A DNA stretch of 26,290 nucleotides from Kiritimatiellales bacterium (GCA_041656295.1 JBBADV010000025.1:1-26290), one strand, 5' to 3'. Positions 15,982 through 24,009 are shown, counted from the first letter of the stretch. Made by a program: numbers and translations. The notes: generated from the letters alone by a model not told the origin.

Positions 15982-16731
15982 ATGAAAACTTCATTATTAC
16001 TCCATCGTCGTTTGTTCGCCGCTCTGTCGGTTTCTGCGGCCGCTGTCGCAGGTTCTCTGCAGGCTGAAACATCTGTGATTACTGATCCGCCGCTGCTCGC
16101 CGGCAGAAAAGCCATGAACAGTGGACAGCGTGTGCTGATTCCGGCGAAAGGTGCCGTGTCCAGAATTGCACTCGAGCGGATTCCCGGTTTTGCCGGTATC
16201 CCCGATTATCCGTTTGCCGGCAACGGTCAGGCCAATGATGCATGCATCTTTCACTTCACATCCAGCGAAACACCGGATATTCAACTGAAATTTCTACGCA
16301 GCGGAGTGCGCGCACCGGTAAATGTTTCCAATGCGGCATTTTCAACCTCCCGCCCGAATTCACTGCGTACATCCGCCGCCCGCATGAACACCGCCTTTGG
16401 ATTGCGGATTGACTTTGGAACCTATGACTCAAAAACAACCGCATTCACCGCCGGAAAAAGTGTCCGCGCCGCAGCCCTGACGGTTTGTATGGGACCGTCA
16501 ACACCGCAGATCACAGTAACCGTGAAATTTTATGATCCGTCCGGAAAAATGCTGAGCGAGCAGAAAATCACCAATGCGGCAGAAGGTAACAGCTATGGTC
16601 TGGCTGCTTATGATGCGGATGCAGATAAAACAACCATTGCATACATCGACTATTCATACGCATCCAGTTCTGCCAATCCGGTAGTTTGCCTTGATGATCT
16701 GTCGTTTGCCCCGGCCGGAGGTGCGCAGTGA
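15982..16731 (+). CDS. Secreted protein of unknown function, predicted beta-sandwich
   Basis: A 249-residue protein not matched to a named family. Residues 1-28 form a signal peptide: basic start MKTSLLLHRR, hydrophobic AALSVSAAAVAGSL, cleavage near LQAETS. The mature part alternates short hydrophobic strands: FGLRIDFGTYDSKTTAFTAGKSV at about 137-159, AAALTVCMG, ITVTVKFYDPSGKML and a closing VVCLDDLSF. This pattern recalls carbohydrate-binding or PEP-CTERM-type beta-sandwich domains, but no C-terminal sorting signal follows. The ATG has no clear ribosome binding site and lies just after a perfect palindrome. The stop overlaps the start of the pyruvyl transferase gene by 4 bases (GTGA), so the two are translated together. 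Confidence 0.7.
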   Translation: MKTSLLLHRRLFAALSVSAAAVAGSLQAETSVITDPPLLAGRKAMNSGQRVLIPAKGAVSRIALERIPGFAGIPDYPFAGNGQANDACIFHFTSSETPDIQLKFLRSGVRAPVNVSNAAFSTSRPNSLRTSAARMNTAFGLRIDFGTYDSKTTAFTAGKSVRAAALTVCMGPSTPQITVTVKFYDPSGKMLSEQKITNAAEGNSYGLAAYDADADKTTIAYIDYSYASSSANPVVCLDDLSFAPAGGAQ

Positions 16732-17921
16732 GTTGTATTCTCCTCCGCTCCTCGTGGCAGAGCATAAACATCGGCGACATCGGACACACGCCGGGTATGC
16801 TGTCGATTCTTGAAACGTATCTGCCGGAAGTTGATGTGATTCTCTGGCCGTGTCACATTGATAACGGCGTTGGTCCGATGCTGAAAAAAGCATTCCCACG
16901 GTTGAAAATTGCCGACGGAAAAATCGGCGACGACGGCCGCCCGGATACACCGGAGTTGCAGCAGGCATTTGAAGATGCCGACTTTTTCCTGCACAGTTCC
17001 GCGCCTGCAGTTGTTGCAGAACCGGAAATGAAAATGTGGTCTTTACTGACCGGTAGGCCGTACGGCGTTTACGGTGTAACAGTGGAGGAAATTTCACCGG
17101 AACTGCGCCGGCTTCTCTCCGGGGCAGAGTTTATTTTCTGCCGCGATACCGCTTCGCTGAAAAATATTCAGGAAGCCGGCGTGTCATCACCGTGTATGGA
17201 GTTCGGCCCCGATGCAACCTTTGCAATTACACTGCGCGACGATAAGAAAGCCGACAACTTCCTTGCGGCGCACGGGTTGAAAGAAAAAGAATTTATCTGC
17301 GCGATTCCGCGCCTGCGGTACACTCCGTATTATAAAATTCATCAGACACCGCCGACCGAAGAGGATTTGCGGCGCGAACGTATTAGCGAACAGCACCGGC
17401 AGCGTGACATGTCCGTTTTGCGTGATACGCTGATTTCATTTATTCGGCAGACAGCGGTAAAAGTGCTGGCCTGTCCTGAAATGATCTACGAAATGGAACT
17501 GGCGAAAGAAGAGCTGATTGATCCAATGCCGGAAGATGTGAAGCCTTACATGGTCTGGCGTGAGCATTACTGGACACCGGATGAAGCTGCCAGCGTCTAC
17601 GCCAGAGCTCGTGCGCTGATCAGTATGGAAATGCATTCGCCGATTATTGCGTTGAAACAGGGCACACCGTCAATTTATCTCCGTCTGCCGTCCGACACAA
17701 TTAAAGGGCAGATGTGGCGCGATATCGGACTGCCGGAATGGATCTTTGAAGTGGAAGAGACGGAATCACCGGAAATTGCGGCGGCACTCATTACGCTGAA
17801 TGCCGATTATTCCGGAACACTTCGCAAATCCGAAAAAGCACTGGATTATGTTCAGCTTCGGCAGAAAGAAACAGCGGCGGTTATTTCAAAAGTATTAAAC
17901 AATCGTCATTGCTGCGCTTAG
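16728..17921 (+). CDS. Polysaccharide pyruvyl transferase family protein
   Basis: A 397-residue protein beginning at GTG 16728 in the GTGA overlap with the preceding stop. The family uses a GT-B-like fold to add pyruvate from phosphoenolpyruvate to sugars, as in CsaB, WcaK and ExoV. Features that fit: an opening strand ILLRSSWQSINIGDIGHTPGML with the glycine-rich N-I-GD loop; AEFIFCRDTASLKNIQEAG (about 131-149), the usual R-D-S-x-L segment; GPDATFAI; and ARALISMEMHSPIIALKQGTPSIYLRL (about 297-323), where MEMHSPI corresponds to the conserved R-x-H-x-x-I segment. The replaced Arg makes a true pyruvyl transfer uncertain. No other capsule or exopolysaccharide genes are present, so the role in a glycan-degrading locus is unexplained. 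Confidence 0.8.
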   Translation: MSCILLRSSWQSINIGDIGHTPGMLSILETYLPEVDVILWPCHIDNGVGPMLKKAFPRLKIADGKIGDDGRPDTPELQQAFEDADFFLHSSAPAVVAEPEMKMWSLLTGRPYGVYGVTVEEISPELRRLLSGAEFIFCRDTASLKNIQEAGVSSPCMEFGPDATFAITLRDDKKADNFLAAHGLKEKEFICAIPRLRYTPYYKIHQTPPTEEDLRRERISEQHRQRDMSVLRDTLISFIRQTAVKVLACPEMIYEMELAKEELIDPMPEDVKPYMVWREHYWTPDEAASVYARARALISMEMHSPIIALKQGTPSIYLRLPSDTIKGQMWRDIGLPEWIFEVEETESPEIAAALITLNADYSGTLRKSEKALDYVQLRQKETAAVISKVLNNRHCCA

Positions 17922-18291
17922 AGCGTATTAAGAAAAATTATAGCCACAAGAAACACAAAAATACACAAAAGTGTAATGTATCGCAGGCATCTTTGCCTGC
18001 CTTGGGAAATCCGCAGATAACGCAGATGAACGCAGATGTTTAAACCACGGGATACACAACACACACCGAAGTTTTGCAGAAAGCATCAGGCATTCAGGGA
18101 TTAGCAGAGAGGCAGAGCAGTAGACGCGGCGCCCTCGCCGCGTTCCGTGTTCAGGGGTTTCAGTTTACAGTTGAGAGTTGAAAAGTTCTCAGTGCGCTCT
18201 GCGGTTTATCAATCATTCGGCCCATAATTATTTTGCGATTTTTGCACGTTTTTGCGGCTATACATTAATTTAAAATGCTCTAGCGCGGCTG
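17922..18291. repeat. Repeat-rich intergenic region with short-loop hairpins
   Basis: No gene. Contents in order: a perfect hairpin GCAGGCA (17983-17989), loop TCTT, TGCCTGC (17994-18000); three tandem CGCAGAT units at 18012, 18021 and 18031, spaced 9-10 bases; and a perfect 8-bp hairpin ACGCGGCG (18124-18131), loop CCCT, CGCCGCGT (18136-18143). Short stretches such as CCACAAGAAACACAAAAATAC look like the low-complexity spacers common between genes in this kind of genome. Confidence 0.6.
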
Positions 18292-19323
18292 TCAGTTTCC
18301 GGATTGAGGAAAGGATTCGCCCGGCACCCAGTCTCCTTGAATTGAAATCTGTTGCGGAAATTCCGGCAGGCCGATCTGGTTGTTTTGCAGCAGCGAAAGA
18401 AGCAGTGATACTGCGGCGCGCCCGACGCGGTCGGTCTGCGGATTGACTCCGGCGATTCCCGGTTCCTTTCGATACACTAAATTAATTACCCGGCAGTCAC
18501 CGGGAATGGAAATATCCGATTCTTTCAGCCAGTCGTATTCACGGGTTCCGGCAATAAGGATAACTTCCGGTGTGTATTTTTTAATCCATTCCAAAAATTC
18601 TTCTGTCGAAAAATCCGGTTTCGTATTTGTAATAAACGGAATGCGGTTTTTGACCGGAATGTTGCGCTGATGATGTAGAAACCGCGACGACATACTGAAA
18701 TTAGTTTGATCGTCCCGCAGGTTTTGCACCGCAAATCCGATTTTTTTAATATATTCCTGCTGGATGACGCGGAACGCGACATCCATATTATGGATATAAT
18801 CTGAAACAACCTGATGAATCGGATCTTTTTCACCGAATCCGGCATGTACTGCCGCAAAGCGGGAAAGGTCAAGAATCGAACGCAGCCGGTCCAGAGTGCC
18901 GCCGGAAAAAATCAGCAGTCCGTGGATTCCGCGCGTCAGTAAAATTCTGGAAAGTCCCGGCATCGGATTGTCCAGATCGATAACAAATTCATCAATCTTT
19001 AGACCGGACGCATCCGCTTCCTGCCTGATTCCTTCAAAAAGCTGCACATAAAACCGATCGCTTTTTTCCAGCGAGGTCGAACTGCGTTTTGCAAGATTCA
19101 GCAGCGCAATGGTTTCCGTGCGTACCGCGCTTTTGCACCGAAGCTGCGTCATTAACGCTCCGACCAGCGGGTTGGGGCGGTAGCCCATTTCTTTAGCAAT
19201 TCGCAGAATTTTTTCCCGCGTTTCCGCCGGAATTCCCGGATGATTTCGCATGGCCATGGAAACCGTCGATTTTGCATATCCGCAGCGGTCTGCAATATTT
19301 TGTAGAGTAAACCTGTTTTCCAT
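18292..19323 (-). CDS. LacI-family transcriptional regulator
   Basis: A 343-residue sugar-responsive repressor or activator. From the ATG at 19323, the N-terminal helix-turn-helix reads FTLQNIADRCGYAKSTVSMAMRNHPGI, followed by the hinge-helix region ILRIAKEMGYRPNPLVGALMTQLR (about 39-62). The remaining residues form a periplasmic-binding-protein-like sensor: IALLNLAKR, IHGLLIFSG, EVILIAGTREYDWLKESDISIPGDCRVINL and DRVGRAAVSLLLSLL. GGGAGG precedes the ATG by 7 bases, favouring it over an upstream in-frame start at 19368. The start overlaps the cutA stop by one base (TAATG), so zwf, cutA and this gene form one run. The CG-centred palindrome at 15956 is a candidate target. The effector is unknown. 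Confidence 0.9.
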   Translation of the reverse strand: MENRFTLQNIADRCGYAKSTVSMAMRNHPGIPAETREKILRIAKEMGYRPNPLVGALMTQLRCKSAVRTETIALLNLAKRSSTSLEKSDRFYVQLFEGIRQEADASGLKIDEFVIDLDNPMPGLSRILLTRGIHGLLIFSGGTLDRLRSILDLSRFAAVHAGFGEKDPIHQVVSDYIHNMDVAFRVIQQEYIKKIGFAVQNLRDDQTNFSMSSRFLHHQRNIPVKNRIPFITNTKPDFSTEEFLEWIKKYTPEVILIAGTREYDWLKESDISIPGDCRVINLVYRKEPGIAGVNPQTDRVGRAAVSLLLSLLQNNQIGLPEFPQQISIQGDWVPGESFPQSGN

Positions 19324-19658
19324 TACCGATCCTCCCTGCCAACAGTAGAGCAGTTTGTACGGGTCCATTCGAGAAAATCCGGACTCCCCTTTTCAACCGG
19401 CAGAACAAGAATGCATGGGCATTCATAAGGATGAAGCTCACAGATGCGGGCGGTGAGTTTTTCAGTATTGCCGCCGGCGGTTTTTATGATCATTACGGTT
19501 TCTGTTTCGCGGCGGACGCTCTCCTCCTGCCGGTAAACGGAAGTGATGCCTGGAAAAATATTGGCGCAGGCCGCGAGCCGTTCAGCAATAATTATTCCGG
19601 CAATTTTCTCTGCGTCTTCACGTGATGGCGTTGTGATGTAAATAAGCATGGCTTTCAT
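19323..19658 (-). CDS. cutA: CutA1 divalent-cation tolerance protein
   Basis: A 111-residue trimeric protein of the CutA1 family, historically linked to copper tolerance; its molecular role is unresolved. Sequence hallmarks are IYITTPSREDAEKIAGIIIAERLAACANIFPGITSVYRQ (about 6-44), ETETVMIIKT and LHPYECPCILVLPVEKGSPDFLEW, where the His-Pro-Tyr and the closing Asp-x-Leu-x-Trp are conserved. Length is standard. It begins 7 bases after the zwf stop and its stop overlaps the lacI-type start by one base. A second ATG three codons in is an alternative start. Confidence 0.92.
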   Translation of the reverse strand: MKAMLIYITTPSREDAEKIAGIIIAERLAACANIFPGITSVYRQEESVRRETETVMIIKTAGGNTEKLTARICELHPYECPCILVLPVEKGSPDFLEWTRTNCSTVGREDR

Positions 19659-19665
19659 GAAAGCT

Positions 19666-21165
19666 TCATCGGCTGTTATTATACCACCGTGTCTCGCCGG
19701 AAAGGATGGCTTCCGCTTCTTTCGGCCCCCAGCTGCCGGATTCGTAAATCGCCGGTTTTATATTTCCGGCGCGGCGCCGGATTTCGTCGATCACCGCCCA
19801 CCCAGCGGCGGCTTCATCGGAACGCGTGAAAAGCGTTGCATCGCCGCGCATGGCGTCGAGCAGCAGGCGTTCGTAAGCTTCCGGCAGGGCTTTGTCCCAG
19901 CGTCCGGCGTAGGAAAAATCCATATTGATGTTTTCAACGATCATCTGCATAGCCGGTCGTTTTGCCGAAACCTGCAGAAAAATTCCTTCGTCAGGCTGGA
20001 TGCTGAAAATGAGCGTGTTCGGTTTGGCAGCCGTCAGATCACATACATCACCCTCGCACGCAACGTGCTGAAAGAGCGCCAGCGGCGGCATTTTAAACTG
20101 AACCAGAATTTGAGTAGTTTTTCCGGCGAGCCGTTTTCCGGTGCGCAGATAGATTGGCACGCCCGCCCAGCGCCAGTTGTTAATCTCCATCCGCAGCGCG
20201 ACAAAAGTTTCGGTGTCCGATTCCGGAGCCACCCGGTCCTCTTCGCGAAACGCCTTCATCCCGTTTCCGGCGCCGTACTGCGCAAAACAGATCGCCGGAT
20301 TCTTTTTGCGATCTGTGTCGAGGCGAAGCGTCCGTAGAATTTTCAGTTTTTCATTCTGGATGGACGCTGCCTCGAAACCGGCCGGCGGCTCCATTGTCAC
20401 CAGACACAGCAGCTGGAACAGGTGGTTCGCCACCATATCGCGCAACGCGCCGGCGGTGTCGTAATACGCGCCGCGTCCGCTTTCCATGCCGACTGTTTCG
20501 GCGGCGGTGATCTGAATGTGATCCACATAGGTCCGGTTGAATACCGGTTCAAAAATTGCGTTCGCCAGCCGGAAGGAAAGAATATTTTGCACGGTTTCTT
20601 TGCCGAGATAATGGTCAATCCGGTAAATCTGTGATTCATCCAGTTTTTCGAGCAGCGACTGGTTGAGCGCCAGGGCACTGCTCAGATCGTATCCGAACGG
20701 TTTTTCGACAATTACGCGTGTCCATGAGCCGGCGGACGGCGGCTGAACCAGGCCGGCGGCTTGAATCTGTGAGACGGCGGTTTGAATGAATTCCGGCGCG
20801 ATGGAAAGATAGAAAAGATGATTTTCCGGCATGCCGGCGTCCAGTTTGTTCTTCAATGTGTTGTATGCGCCGGAATCGGCCAGATCGCCGCGATGATATG
20901 AAATTTTCGAACAGAAGTGTTTCAGCGACTCATCGTCCACCGGAATCCGGCTGTGTCTGCTCAATGCTTTGGCAATTAGCGCCGCAAAACTTTCGTCATC
21001 ATATTCGCGCCGCGCAAACCCGATGATGGCAAAATTTTCCGGCAGGATGCCTTCGCGGAAGATGACATAAAGCGCCGGAATCAGTTTCCGGAGCGTTAAG
21101 TCGCCGGTTGCGCCGAGAATGATAAAGGTTACCGGTACGCCAATCTGCACATCAGGTGTTTTCAT
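19666..21165 (-). CDS. zwf: Glucose-6-phosphate 1-dehydrogenase
   Basis: Oxidises glucose-6-phosphate to 6-phosphogluconolactone with NADP or NAD, the entry to the oxidative pentose phosphate and Entner-Doudoroff routes. The 499 residues are the standard length. ILGATGDLTLRKLIPALY (about 16-33) is the GxxGDL(xx)R coenzyme site. EKPFG is at 154-158, and RIDHYLGKE at 182-190 contains the conserved substrate-binding lysine and histidine. The C-terminal half carries RWAGVPIYLRTGKRL and the ending GSWGPKEAEAIL. The start is ATG 21165 with little ribosome-binding signal. It is first in the zwf-cutA-lacI run and divergent from the lptF-like gene. No pgl or gnd lies nearby. Confidence 0.97.
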   Translation of the reverse strand: MKTPDVQIGVPVTFIILGATGDLTLRKLIPALYVIFREGILPENFAIIGFARREYDDESFAALIAKALSRHSRIPVDDESLKHFCSKISYHRGDLADSGAYNTLKNKLDAGMPENHLFYLSIAPEFIQTAVSQIQAAGLVQPPSAGSWTRVIVEKPFGYDLSSALALNQSLLEKLDESQIYRIDHYLGKETVQNILSFRLANAIFEPVFNRTYVDHIQITAAETVGMESGRGAYYDTAGALRDMVANHLFQLLCLVTMEPPAGFEAASIQNEKLKILRTLRLDTDRKKNPAICFAQYGAGNGMKAFREEDRVAPESDTETFVALRMEINNWRWAGVPIYLRTGKRLAGKTTQILVQFKMPPLALFQHVACEGDVCDLTAAKPNTLIFSIQPDEGIFLQVSAKRPAMQMIVENINMDFSYAGRWDKALPEAYERLLLDAMRGDATLFTRSDEAAAGWAVIDEIRRRAGNIKPAIYESGSWGPKEAEAILSGETRWYNNSR

Positions 21166-21224
21166 GAGGCAAGCATAATGCGGTTTACGCGGCGAGTAAA
21201 GACCGCAAGCCGGCGGGCGGAATT

Positions 21225-21249
21225 AAGGATTACGCAGTATTAAATCCTT
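21225..21249. promoter_or_regulatory. Inverted repeat between zwf and the lptF-like gene
   Basis: AAGGATT (21225-21231) and AATCCTT (21243-21249) are perfect 7-bp arms separated by 11 bases, in the 123-base divergent gap. It could be an operator or a small RNA hairpin; nothing ties it to a specific regulator. Confidence 0.3.
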
Positions 21250-21288
21250 GTCGGGTTTCAGACGGTTGAATAGGCTGTCCGCGTTAAT

Positions 21289-22368
21289 ATGAAAATTCTG
21301 AACCGTTACCTTTTCAGGTGCCTGCTGTTTCCGCTGCTGTACTGTCTGCTCGGATTCACACTCATTTTTATTATCAGCGACCTGTTTGACAATTTCAGCG
21401 ACTTTCTTGAAAGCGGCATCGGATTTCTGGATATCCTCTATTATTACAGCCTGATTCTGCCGCCGGTGATTGTGCTGATTATTCCGGCCTGCCTGCTGCT
21501 CGCCGTACTTTACAGCCTGTCGCAACTCACGCGCCACAGCGAAATTATTGCCATGCGCGCCGGCGGTGTGAGCATCTACCGCATCGTCATGCCGTTCATT
21601 GGCGCCGGAATAATCGCGAGCCTCGTCACAGCCATCATCAACGAAAAAATTGCGCCGGACAGCGCGTACCGCGCCGAGCAGTTTCTCGACTATCAAAAAT
21701 CGGGTCGCGATGCCGCCACATTTTTTGCGCGCAACATTGCGCTGAAAGACCGCAATCATGTCTGGATGATCGGCCGGATCGATACCCGCAACCATTCCAT
21801 GTACAGCATTGAACTCATTATTCAGCGTGAGGACGGCTCCGATGCCGAAAAAATTCAGGCGGAAAAAGCGATGTGGATGGACGGCCGCTGGTGGTTCGCC
21901 GGAATCACTGTTCAGCACTATCGTGCAAACGGCGATCTGCTCGGCGCGCCGGAGATGATTTCGCACCGTGAAATGCGCGAACTGCACGAAACACCGGCGA
22001 CGTTCATGGCTGAAATCAAGGATCCCCAGTTTCTTTCGTCGCAGGAGATGATCACCTATCTCAACACCAAAGAGATCACCGGCAACACGCGCACGCGTAT
22101 GAAAGTGGATCTGCATGCGCGGATGTCAACGCCGCTCATCTGCATCATCGTGACACTGCTCGGCGTGCCGGTTGGCACACACACCGGCCGGCGCGGCGCG
22201 CTCGCCGGAATTATGACGGCCATGGGATTTTTCTTCGGGTTCTATCTGCTGCAGCTCGTCGCGCAGAGTCTGGGGAAACAGGAGCTTATTCCGGCGTGGC
22301 TCGGCGGCTGGCTGCCGGTACTGGTTTATTTCATTATCGGGCCGGTGTTAATTTATCGGATGCGATAA
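21289..22368 (+). CDS. LptF/LptG family LPS-export permease
   Basis: A 359-residue inner-membrane protein of the YjgP/YjgQ family. LptF and LptG form the permease of the ABC system that moves lipopolysaccharide towards the outer membrane. Three N-terminal helices (about 12-32, 57-77 and 98-118) are followed by a periplasmic beta-jellyroll region (about 125-270) and three C-terminal helices (about 279-297, 306-326 and 335-355). MKILNRYLFRCLLFPLLYCL, LTRHSEIIAMRAGGVSIYRI and the late ARMSTPLICIIVTLLGVPVG with RRGALAGI are family hallmarks. Only one permease is seen and no lptB is adjacent, so the partner is presumably elsewhere. I cannot decide between LptF and LptG. It is divergent from zwf and 37 bases before the ABC ATPase genes. 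Confidence 0.92.
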   Translation: MKILNRYLFRCLLFPLLYCLLGFTLIFIISDLFDNFSDFLESGIGFLDILYYYSLILPPVIVLIIPACLLLAVLYSLSQLTRHSEIIAMRAGGVSIYRIVMPFIGAGIIASLVTAIINEKIAPDSAYRAEQFLDYQKSGRDAATFFARNIALKDRNHVWMIGRIDTRNHSMYSIELIIQREDGSDAEKIQAEKAMWMDGRWWFAGITVQHYRANGDLLGAPEMISHREMRELHETPATFMAEIKDPQFLSSQEMITYLNTKEITGNTRTRMKVDLHARMSTPLICIIVTLLGVPVGTHTGRRGALAGIMTAMGFFFGFYLLQLVAQSLGKQELIPAWLGGWLPVLVYFIIGPVLIYRMR

Positions 22369-22405
22369 TTCAGTCGAAGGTCGGAAAGTCAGAAGTCTGA
22401 AAATC

Positions 22406-23215
22406 ATGAATGGAATAGAAAATCAGCAATGCCTCATTGATGTTCAGGATCTGGCCGTCCATTTCGGCGCGCCGGAAAATCCGGTGCGCGCGGTGGACGG
22501 CGTGAGTTTTCAGATTTTTTCCGGTGAAATTGTGGCGCTGGTCGGCGAAAGCGGCAGCGGTAAAAGCATCAGTGCGCTGGCGCTGGCAAAATTGATTCCG
22601 GAGCCGGCGGCGCGCATCGCCGGCGGAAAAATTCTGTTTCGCGGTGCCGATACGCTTGCGATGAACCATGCAGAACTGCGTACATTGCGCGGTGCAAAAA
22701 TTGCCTACATTTTTCAAGAACCGGCAACATCACTTAATCCGGTGTTCACCGTCGGGTATCAGATCGGCGAGGCGATTAAACTGCACCGGCGCGGCGTACA
22801 TGTAAAAACCGAAGTGAAAAAACTGTTGGCATCGGTCGGGCTGCCTGAACCGGCGCGCGCCGCGAAATCCTATCCGCATGAACTCTCCGGCGGTATGCAG
22901 CAGCGCGCCATGATTGCAATGGCGCTGGCGTGCGACCCCGATCTGCTGGTTGCCGATGAGCCGACCACCGCACTGGATGTAACCGTTCAAAAACAGATTC
23001 TCGAACTGCTGCTGCAACTGCGCGCCGAACGCGGGCTCTCCATTTTGTTAATCACGCACAACCTCGGCATTGTCGCGAACACCGCCGACCGCATCTATGT
23101 GATGCACCGCGGAAAAATCGTCGAATCCGGCGATACAAAAACAGTTTTAAAAAATCCGCAGGACGTTTACACCAAAAACCTCATTGCCGCTGTCCCCCGA
23201 TTACATCATGAATGA
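22406..23215 (+). CDS. ABC transporter ATP-binding protein, dipeptide/oligopeptide type (DppD-like)
   Basis: A 269-residue cytoplasmic ATPase for a peptide/nickel-type importer. Walker A GESGSGKS is at 47-54; the Q-loop FQEPATSLNP at 103-112; the signature HELSGGMQQR at 158-167; Walker B LLVADEPTTALD at 180-191; and the switch His in LLITHNLGI. The SLNP motif and paired arrangement with the next gene are typical of DppD/OppD. It stops shortly after KNPQDVYTKNLIAAVP, so it lacks the C-terminal oligo_HPY extension of full DppD/OppD (about 320-330 residues). The start is the ATG at 22406 without a clear ribosome binding site. It overlaps the next gene by 8 bases. No permease or binding protein is in the window. 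Confidence 0.92.
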   Translation: MNGIENQQCLIDVQDLAVHFGAPENPVRAVDGVSFQIFSGEIVALVGESGSGKSISALALAKLIPEPAARIAGGKILFRGADTLAMNHAELRTLRGAKIAYIFQEPATSLNPVFTVGYQIGEAIKLHRRGVHVKTEVKKLLASVGLPEPARAAKSYPHELSGGMQQRAMIAMALACDPDLLVADEPTTALDVTVQKQILELLLQLRAERGLSILLITHNLGIVANTADRIYVMHRGKIVESGDTKTVLKNPQDVYTKNLIAAVPRLHHE

Positions 23216-23984
23216 ATTACTGACAGTCGAAAATGTGGTTGTTCAATACGGCGAACTTACGGCGGTGAACGGCGTAAGTTTTTCGCTGAACGCCGGAGAA
23301 ACGCTTGGGCTGGTCGGCGAGAGCGGGTGCGGTAAAAGCTCGCTCGGCCGCGCAATTCTTGGACTCGAAAAAATCTCCGGCGGTACTGTTTTATTTGCCG
23401 GACAGGAGGTGAGCCGTTTAAAAGGGCGCGCGCTGAAAAATTTCCGCCGGCAGGCGCAGATGGTGTTTCAGGATCCGTTCGGTTCGCTGAATCCGCGCAT
23501 GACGGTTGGCTCGGCGATTGAAGAGGTTTTGCTGGTTCACAAAATCGGCGCGAACCGAGCGGCGTGCTACAAGAAAGCGGCGGCGCTGTTTCAGGATGTC
23601 GGACTCAGTCCGGACTGGCTGAGGCGTTATCCGCATGAATTTTCCGGCGGGCAGCGTCAGCGGATCGGAATTGCGCGCGCACTGGCGCTGGAGCCGAAAC
23701 TGCTGATCGCCGACGAACCGGTTTCGGCGCTCGATGTTTCGGTGCAGGCGGAAATTATTACACTGCTCAAACGCCTGCAGCAGGAGCGCGGACTGGCTTA
23801 TCTTTTTATCGGACACGATCTTGCCGTTGTTCGCGCTATGAGCGATCGTATTGCAGTGATGTATAAAGGTAAAATTGTTGAAATCGGCGATTCAGATCAG
23901 GTGTGCGAAAATCCGCAGGATACCTACACAAAAACACTGCTCTCCGCCGTGCCCGATATTGATGCGGCGCTGAAAGATGCCTAA
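23208..23984 (+). CDS. ABC transporter ATP-binding protein, dipeptide/oligopeptide type (DppF-like)
   Basis: A 258-residue partner ATPase of the preceding gene. The ATG at 23208 lies in an ATGAATGA overlap with the upstream stop and is preferred over the in-frame TTG at 23184. Walker A reads GESGCGKS (about 36-43), then FQDPFGSLNPRMTVG, HEFSGGQRQRIGIARALALEPKLLIADEPVSALDVSVQ and FIGHDLAVVR. These are textbook DppF/OppF features, including Ser-Ala-Leu-Asp in the D-loop. Like its partner it ends soon after the KTLLSAVP motif and has no oligo_HPY tail. The two would form a heterodimer on an unseen permease. The DUF975-like gene follows after 25 bases. Confidence 0.92.
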   Translation: MNELLTVENVVVQYGELTAVNGVSFSLNAGETLGLVGESGCGKSSLGRAILGLEKISGGTVLFAGQEVSRLKGRALKNFRRQAQMVFQDPFGSLNPRMTVGSAIEEVLLVHKIGANRAACYKKAAALFQDVGLSPDWLRRYPHEFSGGQRQRIGIARALALEPKLLIADEPVSALDVSVQAEIITLLKRLQQERGLAYLFIGHDLAVVRAMSDRIAVMYKGKIVEIGDSDQVCENPQDTYTKTLLSAVPDIDAALKDA

Positions 23985-24009
23985 ATTGTCTTAAAAATGA
24001 GGACGTCTT

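Noticed and set aside
18012..18037. A possible CRISPR-like tandem array
   Set aside because: The units are only 7 bases with 2-3 base gaps; no 25-40 base repeats with unique spacers and no cas genes exist anywhere in the window.
19648..20337. A 229-codon open frame on the plus strand
   Set aside because: Antisense to zwf, which is complete and conserved; no ribosome binding site or domain.
21223..22116. A 297-codon open frame on the minus strand
   Set aside because: Antisense to the clear LptF/LptG permease, with no motifs and an odd Asn/Arg/His-rich composition.
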